Origin: RGIG6353 sp964650465
Lineage (GTDB): Bacteria > Bacillota > Clostridia > Oscillospirales > SIG627
Length of the DNA: 13,307 nucleotides
Assembly (NCBI GenBank): GCA_964650465.1
Contig: CAZYTA010000060.1
Span: forward strand, 1-13,307
Direction: 5' to 3'
The notes beneath the pieces are model-generated. The model made no database searches and was not told where the DNA came from. It saw only the letters and a program-made list of their open reading frames with translations. Below are positions 7,409 through 13,304 of this stretch, one piece after another (the first letter of the stretch is position 1; each line of letters starts with the position of its first letter). The position numbers and the translations under genes are program-made.

Positions 7409-8119
7409 TTACCTCTCTATGACAAAATTATATATATTGAAAAATTCTTTGTTTTCTGCAACGGCTTCGGCTTCTCCGCGGATATTGTATATCTCACCTT
7501 CCGCAAAAATTGTCACCTTTCCCGAAATGCCCTCAAATACTCCAAAGCAAATTTCGGGACTTTCTTCAAACACATCAAAATTATAATCATAATTCCAACT
7601 CTGTACATCGCTGACCGATGCTCTGCGGGATACTGCATTCAGCGCCGTTTCTCCGCTGATACCCTTGGCAATGAGCTGATGACAGCCATTCATAAGGTGA
7701 AGCGCTGTGGAATCGGATGTAATGTCAAACACTCTCGCATCATGGCAAAAAGACAGCTTTACTCCGCCGCCCTCAAAAGCGATGTTCTCAATTCTTACAT
7801 TTTCTGTGTTATGAATAAGTATTCCGCCCTTTATTTTTGCCGAATTTTCGCCTGTTATTACTATATTGCTCTGTCTGCCCTCTTTCATACATCCAAAGGT
7901 AGAATAGAGGTTTTCGTTACGGAAGGCGACTTCATCCGAAATGATGGCTGCACCGTCAAGAACTATGTGTATAAAGCTTGGCAAAAGAATGGGCTCGCTT
8001 ATGTGCCACTCGCCTGCAGGTATTACCACCTTGTCAAGTCCCTTTTCCTTTGCACGTACAACAGCCTCCTGTATTGCCTTTGTGCCGAGCAATGCATCGG
8101 GAACTATATAATTATTCAT
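7409..8119 (-). CDS. Short GH28-like right-handed beta-helix protein, active site eroded
   Basis: This 236-residue protein is a paralogue of the 409-residue protein encoded immediately upstream. Shared landmarks are the ILLPSFIHIVLD segment at 44-55, FRNEN at 66-70, a GRQSNIVITG strand and GCHQL at 145-149, matching VLLPSDIDVILD, FRNEN, GRQHNIRIRG and GCHDL in the longer copy. The acidic residues of the longer copy are lost: NQDGID aligns with SDSTALHL (135-142), and SGDDLIAI aligns with SGETALNAV (155-163). The last roughly 170 residues of the longer copy are absent. A structural, binding or dimer-partner role is more likely than hydrolysis, but this is inference. ATG at 8119 is preferred over an upstream in-frame codon at 8152 because GGAGGG lies 8 bases before it. 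It overlaps the upstream gene by 8 bases and stops 2 bases before the M16 gene. Confidence 0.75.
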   Translation of the reverse strand: MNNYIVPDALLGTKAIQEAVVRAKEKGLDKVVIPAGEWHISEPILLPSFIHIVLDGAAIISDEVAFRNENLYSTFGCMKEGRQSNIVITGENSAKIKGGILIHNTENVRIENIAFEGGGVKLSFCHDARVFDITSDSTALHLMNGCHQLIAKGISGETALNAVSRRASVSDVQSWNYDYNFDVFEESPEICFGVFEGISGKVTIFAEGEIYNIRGEAEAVAENKEFFNIYNFVIER

Positions 8120-9341
8120 ACTTGATTCCCTCCGTTTCAACAGGCTCTGCACCGTGTACGTTCTTGATGACCACGTTTTTGAAGCCGTCTCCTTCCCGCA
8201 TTGTGTTGAACTTTGTCAATGCGAAGCTCTTTCTGTCACTCTTGACATAAATACCGTCAAAGACAACATTTTCCATTTTTACACCGCCGTCCTGATGAGG
8301 TCTGTGGTCGGTGCTGACAGCACAGTGTGCCATATGGGAAACGTGAATATTTTTAAAGGTACAATCCTTCAAGGTAGCTCCCACGCAAACGGTTTCGTCA
8401 CTTTGTGCAAACATATTCTTTGCCCGAATGTTGTAGGTCTCTCCCATCTCGGAGGGTCTTTCTCTGTAGTAGAGATTTTCTCCGACACGAAGTACACCGT
8501 AGGGGTGGTTGTTTTTATTGTTGTTACGGGTATCCATAACGTTTTCAACATCTATATTGTACATTTTGGAGCCGTCGTGATTGCGAAGGGCAACAAGTGC
8601 TTGTGCCGCAGATGCACCCACAATGTTCTTTATCTTTACATTGTAAACATCCGTGGTATACTCATCCGAGGGGAAAAACAAAGATGAGCTTCCCTGTGTA
8701 GTAATGGCAATAAGATCATCACCCGACTGACCCGATATATTCTCTATAACAAGGTCATGGCATCCCATTCGGATATCTATACCGTCCTGATTTGGAATGT
8801 TGTTTCTTCCCTTGAACCGTATGTCGGCAACTCTTCCGTTTGAGCTGAAAAGCATATTGACAGCCCAATGGCGCTGGTCGCGAAGCTCAAGATTTTCTAT
8901 TGAAAAATTATCTACATTGTGAAGGAGGATAAAGTTATTAAACTGCATCCTTATACCCTTCTTACTTGAATTAAGCTCAAGGAGTCCGTTGTGGTTGCCT
9001 CCGTCAAGGACGGCATTTCCCACACCTCTTATGCGGATGTTGTGCTGTCTGCCAAGGTTTATAAAATTACGCTCTCTGTCGTACATATTCTCATTTCTGA
9101 AAACATTGTCATAAATTCCGTCTGCAAGACGAAGGTGGCAGTTGTCCAGAATGACATCAATATCCGAGGGAAGCAGTACCGCCATATCAAGCACCCAAAG
9201 GCTCTCCCCCGTTCTTTCGTTACGTCGGGGAATGACAACGGGACAGCCGCTGTCATGTGCCGCCCTCACCGCTTTCTGTATTGATAGGGCATCGGTTTGG
9301 GCAATTATACCACTGTCATTCGGAGTTATGTATTTTGTCAT
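8112..9341 (-). CDS. GH28/polygalacturonase-like right-handed beta-helix protein
   Basis: This 409-residue protein has the repeated short strands of a right-handed parallel beta-helix, with phrases such as 'NFSIENLELRD', 'VKIKNIVGAS' and 'VVIKNVHGAE'. Two acidic motifs typical of GH28 polygalacturonases are present: NQDGID at 184-189 and GDD at 207-209, with LDGG at 112-115. The GHG and RIK motifs of classical GH28 enzymes are not evident in the expected region (ALVALRNHDG about 248-257, GVLRVG about 282-287), so it may be a divergent glycosidase or lyase. No signal peptide is seen, implying a cytoplasmic enzyme acting on imported oligosaccharides. The ATG overlaps the dehydrogenase stop in ATGA (9338-9341), with AAGGAG 6 bases upstream, so the two are translationally coupled. 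The fold is fairly secure; the substrate (galacturonate oligomers or other) is inference. Confidence 0.82.
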   Translation of the reverse strand: MTKYITPNDSGIIAQTDALSIQKAVRAAHDSGCPVVIPRRNERTGESLWVLDMAVLLPSDIDVILDNCHLRLADGIYDNVFRNENMYDRERNFINLGRQHNIRIRGVGNAVLDGGNHNGLLELNSSKKGIRMQFNNFILLHNVDNFSIENLELRDQRHWAVNMLFSSNGRVADIRFKGRNNIPNQDGIDIRMGCHDLVIENISGQSGDDLIAITTQGSSSLFFPSDEYTTDVYNVKIKNIVGASAAQALVALRNHDGSKMYNIDVENVMDTRNNNKNNHPYGVLRVGENLYYRERPSEMGETYNIRAKNMFAQSDETVCVGATLKDCTFKNIHVSHMAHCAVSTDHRPHQDGGVKMENVVFDGIYVKSDRKSFALTKFNTMREGDGFKNVVIKNVHGAEPVETEGIKYE

Positions 9342-10399
9342 TTAAGTCTCCTTACTATTTCGTCGCCCACCTCGGATGTGGAAGCATTTCCGCCAAGGTC
9401 GGGAGTAAGCACCTTTTTGTCTACCAGCATTTCTTCGATAAGGTCAATAAGCTTGCTTCCCCAAGCCTCGTGTCCGAAGAAATCAAGAAGCTGTGAAGCC
9501 GACCAAACGGTAGCAAGAGGATTTGCAATGCCCTTGCCTGCAATGTCGGGCGCCGAGCCGTGAATGGGCTCAAACATTGAGGGGAATTTTCTTTCGGGAT
9601 TGAGATTTGCACCTGCGGCAAGTCCCATACCGCCTGCAATAGCGGCACCCAGGTCTGTAAGTATATCACCGAAAAGGTTTGATGTAACCACTATTTCAAA
9701 TCTCTTCGGGTCCTTTACCATGAACATACTTGCCGCATCCACAAGGTAGGAATGGGTCTCCACCTCGGGATAATCCTTGCCCACCTCGGCAAATATCTTG
9801 TCCCAGAACACCATTGAATAATTGAGCGCATTAGCCTTTGAAATACTGGTAAGGCTCTTGCCCTCCTTCTTCGCCAGCTCGTATGCGTAGCGGATAACTC
9901 TTTCACAGCCAACTCGTGAGAATACACCGTCCTGTATAACCACCTCATTGGGCTTGTCACGGAACAGCCAGCTTCCGCTTCCCGCATATTCGCCCTCTGT
10001 GTTCTCTCTTACGAAGGTCATGTTAATCTCCTCTGGAGTCACATCCTTCAAGGGACAGGGAGCGCCCTTCAACAGCTTTACGGGGCGGAGATTTATATAT
10101 TGGTCAAAGCTCTTTCTGATAACCAGAAGCAAATCCCACAGCGAAATGTGGTCGGGCACACCGGGGGCGCCTACAGCACCGAGGAACACCGCATCGTACT
10201 TTTTCAGCTCCTCAATGCCACCCTCTGCCATCATTCTGCCCGTTTCCTTATAGTATTCACATCCCCAAGGAAAATATGTAAATTCAAACTTAAAGCCTCC
10301 GTCAAGCTCGGCAACTCTTTCAAGCACCTTTACACCCTCGGCAATAACCTCGGGACCTATTCCGTCACCTGCTATAACAGCTATCTTATGTGTTATCAT
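9338..10399 (-). CDS. Tartrate/D-malate dehydrogenase-like enzyme (isocitrate/isopropylmalate DH family)
   Basis: This 353-residue beta-decarboxylating dehydrogenase has GDGIGPE at 11-17, substrate-binding Arg95, Arg105 and Arg131, Lys188 as probable general acid/base, and metal ligands Asp221, Asp245 and Asp249. FEPIHGSAPDIAGKGIANP (276-294) is the NAD-binding signature. DHISLWDLLLVIR (83-95) and FDQYINLRP (98-106) are characteristic of tartrate dehydrogenase/decarboxylase and D-malate dehydrogenase rather than LeuB or Icd. It would oxidize a 2-hydroxy acid with NAD+, often with decarboxylation. ATG at 10399 is chosen because GGGAGG ends 7 bases upstream; a TTG at 10414 lies next to that site and is implausible. 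It is the first gene of the operon, about 28 bases from the predicted transcript start. LeuB is less likely because no leuA, leuC or leuD is nearby. Exact substrate unknown. Confidence 0.88.
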   Translation of the reverse strand: MITHKIAVIAGDGIGPEVIAEGVKVLERVAELDGGFKFEFTYFPWGCEYYKETGRMMAEGGIEELKKYDAVFLGAVGAPGVPDHISLWDLLLVIRKSFDQYINLRPVKLLKGAPCPLKDVTPEEINMTFVRENTEGEYAGSGSWLFRDKPNEVVIQDGVFSRVGCERVIRYAYELAKKEGKSLTSISKANALNYSMVFWDKIFAEVGKDYPEVETHSYLVDAASMFMVKDPKRFEIVVTSNLFGDILTDLGAAIAGGMGLAAGANLNPERKFPSMFEPIHGSAPDIAGKGIANPLATVWSASQLLDFFGHEAWGSKLIDLIEEMLVDKKVLTPDLGGNASTSEVGDEIVRRLK

Positions 10400-10433
10400 G
10401 AAAAATCCTCCCAAACAAACATTTAATCAGTTT

Positions 10434-10462
10434 ATTGTAGCACAAAAACCATTATTTGTAAA
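10434..10462 (-). promoter_or_regulatory. Sigma-A promoter of the eleven-gene leftward operon
   Basis: On the minus strand, TTTACA (10462-10457) and TACAAT (10439-10434) are separated by exactly 17 bases, with a TG one base before the -10 (extended -10). The transcript would start near 10427, leaving a 5' leader of about 28 bases before the dehydrogenase ATG. This is close to vegetative consensus, so strong expression is expected unless a repressor acts. Confidence 0.82.
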
Positions 10463-10472
10463 GCATTTTTCG

Positions 10473-10501
10473 TTGACAGAAAGCAGTTTTTGATATACAA
10501 T
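10473..10501 (+). promoter_or_regulatory. Sigma-A promoter of the MBL-fold hydrolase gene
   Basis: A perfect TTGACA at 10473-10478 and TACAAT at 10496-10501 are separated by 17 bases. The start would be near 10508, giving a leader of about 23 bases that holds AAGGAG at 10517-10522. The -35 box is only 10 bases from the -35 of the leftward promoter, so the two are back to back and could share a regulator. AAAGCA followed by a T tract occurs at 10460 and again at 10480, exactly 20 bases apart. Confidence 0.85.
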
Positions 10502-10530
10502 ATCTATATAATAATGAAGGAGTGCAACAA

Positions 10531-11268
10531 ATGTTTGAAAGAAAAACCTTTTCACATCACTATGACGGTGCAATAGAACCCTTCGCAATAACCGACAATG
10601 TGTATTTTGTGGGATGCTTCCCTGCCTCATCTCACCTTATCGACACAGGTGACGGACTTATTCTCATTGACACGGGCTATGAGGATACTTTGTTTTTGCT
10701 GGTTGACTCGATATACAAGCTTGGCTTCAAGCCCGCCGATGTAAAATACATCATCCATACCCATTGGCACGGCGACCACACTGCCGCAACAACAGGCTTT
10801 GTAAGCATCAGCGGAGCAAAAACCCTTATAGGAGAAAAGGATGCCGAAAAGGTATCGAAATACTTTACCCCGGATATACTCCTCAAGGACGGTGACAGGG
10901 TTGAGCTTGGCAATACTGTAATAGACATAATACATACCCCCGGTCACACAGAGGGCTGTATTTCCGTCTTTTTTGATTCCTGCGGCTACAGAGTAGGAAT
11001 GTTTGGGGGTGCAGGAGCAAACACATTACAGAAGGACAGGTTTGACTACCCCGACTGTAGAAACGGCTACAGGGCATCGCTTGACAGACTCCGCATGGAG
11101 AAGGTTGACATATTCATCGGAAACCACGTGTGGAACAATGACACAGAGGTCAAGGGAAAAATTCTTCGCGAGACAGGAGAAAACAAGTTTGTTGACTCCG
11201 AGCTTTTCGGAAAATTCCTTGATTTCTGTGAGCAAAGACTGAATACGGTTATAAGTTCAGAGATGTAA
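10531..11268 (+). CDS. MBL-fold metallo-hydrolase
   Basis: This 245-residue metallo-beta-lactamase-fold hydrolase has HTHWHGDH at 76-83 (metal ligands His78, His80, Asp82 and His83), TPGHTEG at 136-142 with His139, and GNH at 197-199 with His199. SHLIDTGDGLILIDTG at 34-49 is the usual N-terminal strand pair. The bridging Asp seen in glyoxalase-II-type members is not obvious: the expected region reads MFGGAGANTL (157-166), a pattern closer to B3-like members. No signal peptide is visible, so an antibiotic-degrading periplasmic role is not supported; an intracellular ester, lactone or phosphodiester substrate is possible. ATG at 10531 is 8 bases after AAGGAG. A GTG at 10522 overlaps the Shine-Dalgarno and was rejected. 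It is monocistronic, divergent from the sugar-acid operon, and no clear terminator follows. Confidence 0.9.
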   Translation: MFERKTFSHHYDGAIEPFAITDNVYFVGCFPASSHLIDTGDGLILIDTGYEDTLFLLVDSIYKLGFKPADVKYIIHTHWHGDHTAATTGFVSISGAKTLIGEKDAEKVSKYFTPDILLKDGDRVELGNTVIDIIHTPGHTEGCISVFFDSCGYRVGMFGGAGANTLQKDRFDYPDCRNGYRASLDRLRMEKVDIFIGNHVWNNDTEVKGKILRETGENKFVDSELFGKFLDFCEQRLNTVISSEM

Positions 11269-11301
11269 TTGTGAACATTTTGTAAATATTGTCTTTTTGT
11301 G

Positions 11302-11334
11302 GCACACACTCTTGCAAAAAGCGGGGGTGTGTGC
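11302..11334. promoter_or_regulatory. Inverted repeat spanning the rpsB promoter -35/spacer
   Basis: GCACACAC at 11302-11309 and GTGTGTGC at 11327-11334 are perfect 8-bp inverted arms, extendable by about three pairs with G-T wobbles. They enclose the -35 box, and the right arm stops exactly at the first base of the -10 hexamer. No T tract follows on either strand, so it is not a standard terminator of the upstream gene. It could be a protein operator or an accidental palindrome; no regulator is identified. Confidence 0.5.
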
Positions 11335-11340
11335 TATACT
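11312..11340 (+). promoter_or_regulatory. Extended -10 sigma-A promoter of rpsB-tsf
   Basis: TTGCAA at 11312-11317 and TATACT at 11335-11340 are separated by 17 bases, with TG one base before the -10 box. AT-rich sequence upstream (11269-11300) could act as an UP element. Transcription would start near 11347, about 100 bases before the rpsB start codon. Confidence 0.82.
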
Positions 11341-11346
11341 ATATCG

Positions 11347-11449
11347 GCAAAAATACACACACAGAGGTGTAAATACGGCAGTTCGCAGTCAGGCTGTGTC
11401 CCGTAAACAGGCTTCTGTGGTGGAAAAAACTTTAAGGAGGACATTAAAA
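11347..11449 (+). promoter_or_regulatory. rpsB 5' leader with predicted nested pairing
   Basis: The predicted untranslated leader has nested complementary blocks: CACAGAGG (11360-11367) with CTTCTGTG (11412-11419), 8 pairs including one G-U; and inside it TACGG (11374-11378) with CCGTA (11401-11405). The outer stem closes 14 bases before the AAGGAGG at 11434-11440. Ribosomal protein genes are often autoregulated through such leaders, and S2 autoregulation is established in gamma-proteobacteria. For this lineage it is only a suggestion from hand-drawn pairing. Confidence 0.4.
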
Positions 11450-12193
11450 ATGTCAGTAATTTCAATGAAGCAGCTTCTTGAAGCTGGTGTTCATTTCGGA
11501 CATCAGACAAGAAGATGGAACCCTAAGATGGCTGAGTACATCTTCACAGAGCGTAACGGCATCTACATCATCGACCTTCAGAAGACAGTTAAGAAGGTTG
11601 AAGAAGCGTACATGTTCATTCGCGAAATCGCTGAAAACGGCGGTAACATCCTTTTCGTAGGTACAAAGAAGCAGGCTCAGGACGCTATCAAGGATGAAGC
11701 GATCAGAGCAGGTATGTACTATGTAAACGCACGTTGGCCCGGCGGTATGCTCACAAACTTCAAGACAATCAGAAGAAGTATCGCAAGACTCAACACTCTT
11801 TATAAGTTTGCTGAGGACGGCACATTCGCACAGCTCCCCAAGAAGGAAGTTGTTGCTCTTACAAAGGAAATGGAGACTCTTGAAAAGAACCTTGGCGGTA
11901 TCAAGGAAATGGGCGGTATCCCCGATGCTATTTTCATTGTTGACCCCCGCAAGGAAGCTAATGCTGTAGCAGAAGCTAAGAAGCTCGGTATTCCGATTGT
12001 TGCTATCGTTGACACAAACTGCGACCCTGACGATATTGACTATGTTATCCCCGGCAACGATGACGCTATCCGTGCTATCAAGCTCATCTCTTCCGTAATG
12101 GCTAACGCTGTTATCGAAGGTCATCAGGGCGAGCAGGTAGAAGCTGCTGAAGAGGCTGAGGAAGCTTCTGAAGAGGAAACAACAGAAGAATAA
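11450..12193 (+). CDS. rpsB: 30S ribosomal protein S2
   Basis: This 247-residue protein is ribosomal protein S2. It assembles late on the 30S subunit between head and body and helps recruit S1-like functions and mRNA. The N-terminal S2 signature is clear (MKQLLEAGVHFGHQTRRWNP from residue 6), followed by IDLQKT, FVGTKKQAQ, RWPGGMLTNFKTI and the C-terminal PDAIFIVDP and AIVDTNCDPDDIDYVIPGNDDAIRAI segments. A Glu-rich tail after about residue 225 is common in Clostridia. The open frame extends 51 codons further upstream, but the AAGGAGG at 11434-11440, 9 bases before ATG, and the predicted promoter inside that extension fix the start at 11450. It is followed after 125 bases by tsf, the usual partner. 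Confidence 0.98.
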   Translation: MSVISMKQLLEAGVHFGHQTRRWNPKMAEYIFTERNGIYIIDLQKTVKKVEEAYMFIREIAENGGNILFVGTKKQAQDAIKDEAIRAGMYYVNARWPGGMLTNFKTIRRSIARLNTLYKFAEDGTFAQLPKKEVVALTKEMETLEKNLGGIKEMGGIPDAIFIVDPRKEANAVAEAKKLGIPIVAIVDTNCDPDDIDYVIPGNDDAIRAIKLISSVMANAVIEGHQGEQVEAAEEAEEASEEETTEE

Positions 12194-12265
12194 TTGAATG
12201 CAGAATTATTGTTGATTTTGCAAAGCGAAATCTTCCATAATTTTCAATTTTCAATTTTCAATTTG
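12192..12265. repeat. MITE-like insert between rpsB and tsf
   Basis: The 125-base gap contains AATTGAA (12192-12198, overlapping the rpsB stop), an internal 8-bp hairpin GATTTTGC/GCGAAATC (12214-12221 and 12225-12232, loop AAA, one T-G wobble), and three tandem TTTTCAA heptamers at 12241-12261 followed by TTTG. The left AATTGAA is complementary to the TTCAATT units at the right, giving a terminally inverted layout. It resembles small non-autonomous repeat elements seen in clostridial intergenic regions. The hairpin lacks an immediate T tract, so a terminator role is weak. Confidence 0.45.
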
Positions 12266-12318
12266 TTTACCCCAAAAGACACACCGTAAGATAACATAAC
12301 TAAAAAGGAGATAATATT

Positions 12319-13245
12319 ATGCCTATTACAGCTAAACAGGTTGCAGACCTCAGAGCTAAGACAGGTCTTGGCATGATGGAGTGCAAGAAGGCACTCACAG
12401 AGGCTGACGGAAACGAAGAAGAAGCAATAAAGATCCTTCGTGAGAAGGGACTTGCAGTTGCAGACAAGAAATCCTCAAGAATCGCAGCAGAGGGTATCGT
12501 TGACATTATGTATGACGAGGCTACAAAGACTGCGGCTATGATTGAAGTAAACATCGAAACAGACTTTGCTGCTTCAAACGCAGTATTCGGCGCATTCGTT
12601 AAGGACCTTCTTAAGATAATCCTTGACAAGAAGCCCGCTGACGTTGCAGCACTCCTTGCTCTCCCCTTCGATGCAGAGCAGAATGTTGAAACAGCTCTTA
12701 AGAACAAGGTATTTGAAATCGGCGAAAACATCAACATCAGAAGATTTGTTACAATCGAGGGTGTTATCGCATCCTACATCCACGGTAAGGGCTCAATCGG
12801 TGTTATGGTTAAGATGGCAGACAGCGCTGCTGCTGACAAGGCTGAATTCAAGGAAGCTGCTAAGAACGTAGCTCTCCAGATTGCAGCTATGAAGCCCTCA
12901 TACCTTGACAAGGATTCAGTTCCCGCAGATGTTATCAAGGCTGAGATGGAAATCATCATGGCTCAGATAAAGAACGACGAAAAGAACGCTAACAAGCCTG
13001 ACAATATCATCGAAAAGATGGCTATGGGTAAGATTGGCAAGTACTATTCAACAAACTGTCTCCTCCTTCAGGAATATGTTAAGGAAGAGAAGTTCACAGT
13101 TGAGCAGTACCTTGCAAGTGTAGCTAAGGAGCTTGGCGCTGATGTTAAGGTTGAAGCATTCCTTATGTACGAAAAGGGCGAAGGCCTTGAAAAGAAGGAA
13201 GAAAACTTCGCTGAAGAGATTGCTAAGCAGCTCGCAGGCAACTAA
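12319..13245 (+). CDS. tsf: Elongation factor Ts
   Basis: EF-Ts is the guanine nucleotide exchange factor that releases GDP from EF-Tu during translation. This 308-residue protein has the N-terminal UBA-like domain with LRAKTGLGMMECKKAL at 11-26, the EF-Tu-contacting TDF at 81-83 and the core subdomains, including KPDNIIEKMAMGKIGKYY in the C-terminal half and a final LGADVKVEAFLMYEKGEG segment. Length and organisation are typical for Firmicutes. AAAGGAG ends 8 bases before ATG. It lies 125 bases downstream of rpsB and is probably transcribed with it from the promoter at 11312-11340, since neither a convincing promoter nor a strong terminator is visible in the gap. Two successive TAA stops (13243-13248) end the frame. 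Codons are highly uniform (AAG for Lys, CTT/CTC for Leu), as in rpsB and as expected for high expression. Confidence 0.98.
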   Translation: MPITAKQVADLRAKTGLGMMECKKALTEADGNEEEAIKILREKGLAVADKKSSRIAAEGIVDIMYDEATKTAAMIEVNIETDFAASNAVFGAFVKDLLKIILDKKPADVAALLALPFDAEQNVETALKNKVFEIGENINIRRFVTIEGVIASYIHGKGSIGVMVKMADSAAADKAEFKEAAKNVALQIAAMKPSYLDKDSVPADVIKAEMEIIMAQIKNDEKNANKPDNIIEKMAMGKIGKYYSTNCLLLQEYVKEEKFTVEQYLASVAKELGADVKVEAFLMYEKGEGLEKKEENFAEEIAKQLAGN

Positions 13246-13261
13246 TAATTACAAAATCATG

Positions 13262-13304
13262 ACTACCGGCTTAGCCGGTAGTTTGCTCTGCGGCTGTAAG
13301 CCGC
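13262..13304 (+). repeat. Two tandem perfect hairpins after tsf
   Basis: ACTACCGGC (13262-13270) pairs perfectly with GCCGGTAGT (13274-13282) around loop TTA. Seven bases later GCGGCT (13290-13295) pairs with AGCCGC (13299-13304) around loop GTA. The first stem begins 16 bases past the tsf stop and could help end transcription, but neither stem is followed by a T tract inside the window. Paired GC-rich hairpins with three-base loops are typical of REP/BIME-like elements or the ends of IS200/IS605-type elements. The right side is cut by the window edge. Confidence 0.55.

Noticed and set aside
7256..8125. 289-codon open frame on the plus strand
   Set aside because: Antisense to the M16 subunit and the short beta-helix gene; Cys/Tyr-rich translation without a family signature and no well placed ribosome binding site.
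10400..10414. TTG start for the dehydrogenase, adding five residues
   Set aside because: The added codons consist of the Shine-Dalgarno itself; ATG at 10399 has ideal spacing.
10531..11268. MBL-fold protein as an antibiotic resistance beta-lactamase
   Set aside because: No signal peptide, and the fold is shared by many hydrolases; nothing nearby suggests resistance.
11297..11449. N-terminal extension of rpsB by 51 codons
   Set aside because: It would start upstream of the predicted -35 box, and S2 proteins begin at the MSVISMKQLLEAG-type sequence, which has AAGGAGG 9 bases upstream.
11462..12124. 220-codon open frame on the minus strand inside rpsB
   Set aside because: A shadow of the strongly biased rpsB codons; no ribosome binding site or recognizable domain.
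12214..12232. Hairpin between rpsB and tsf as an intrinsic terminator
   Set aside because: An AT-rich stem with a wobble pair, and no T tract directly after it.
12241..12261. Three TTTTCAA heptamers as a CRISPR or phase-variation repeat
   Set aside because: The units are contiguous with no spacers and lie outside coding and promoter boxes, so neither reading is supported.
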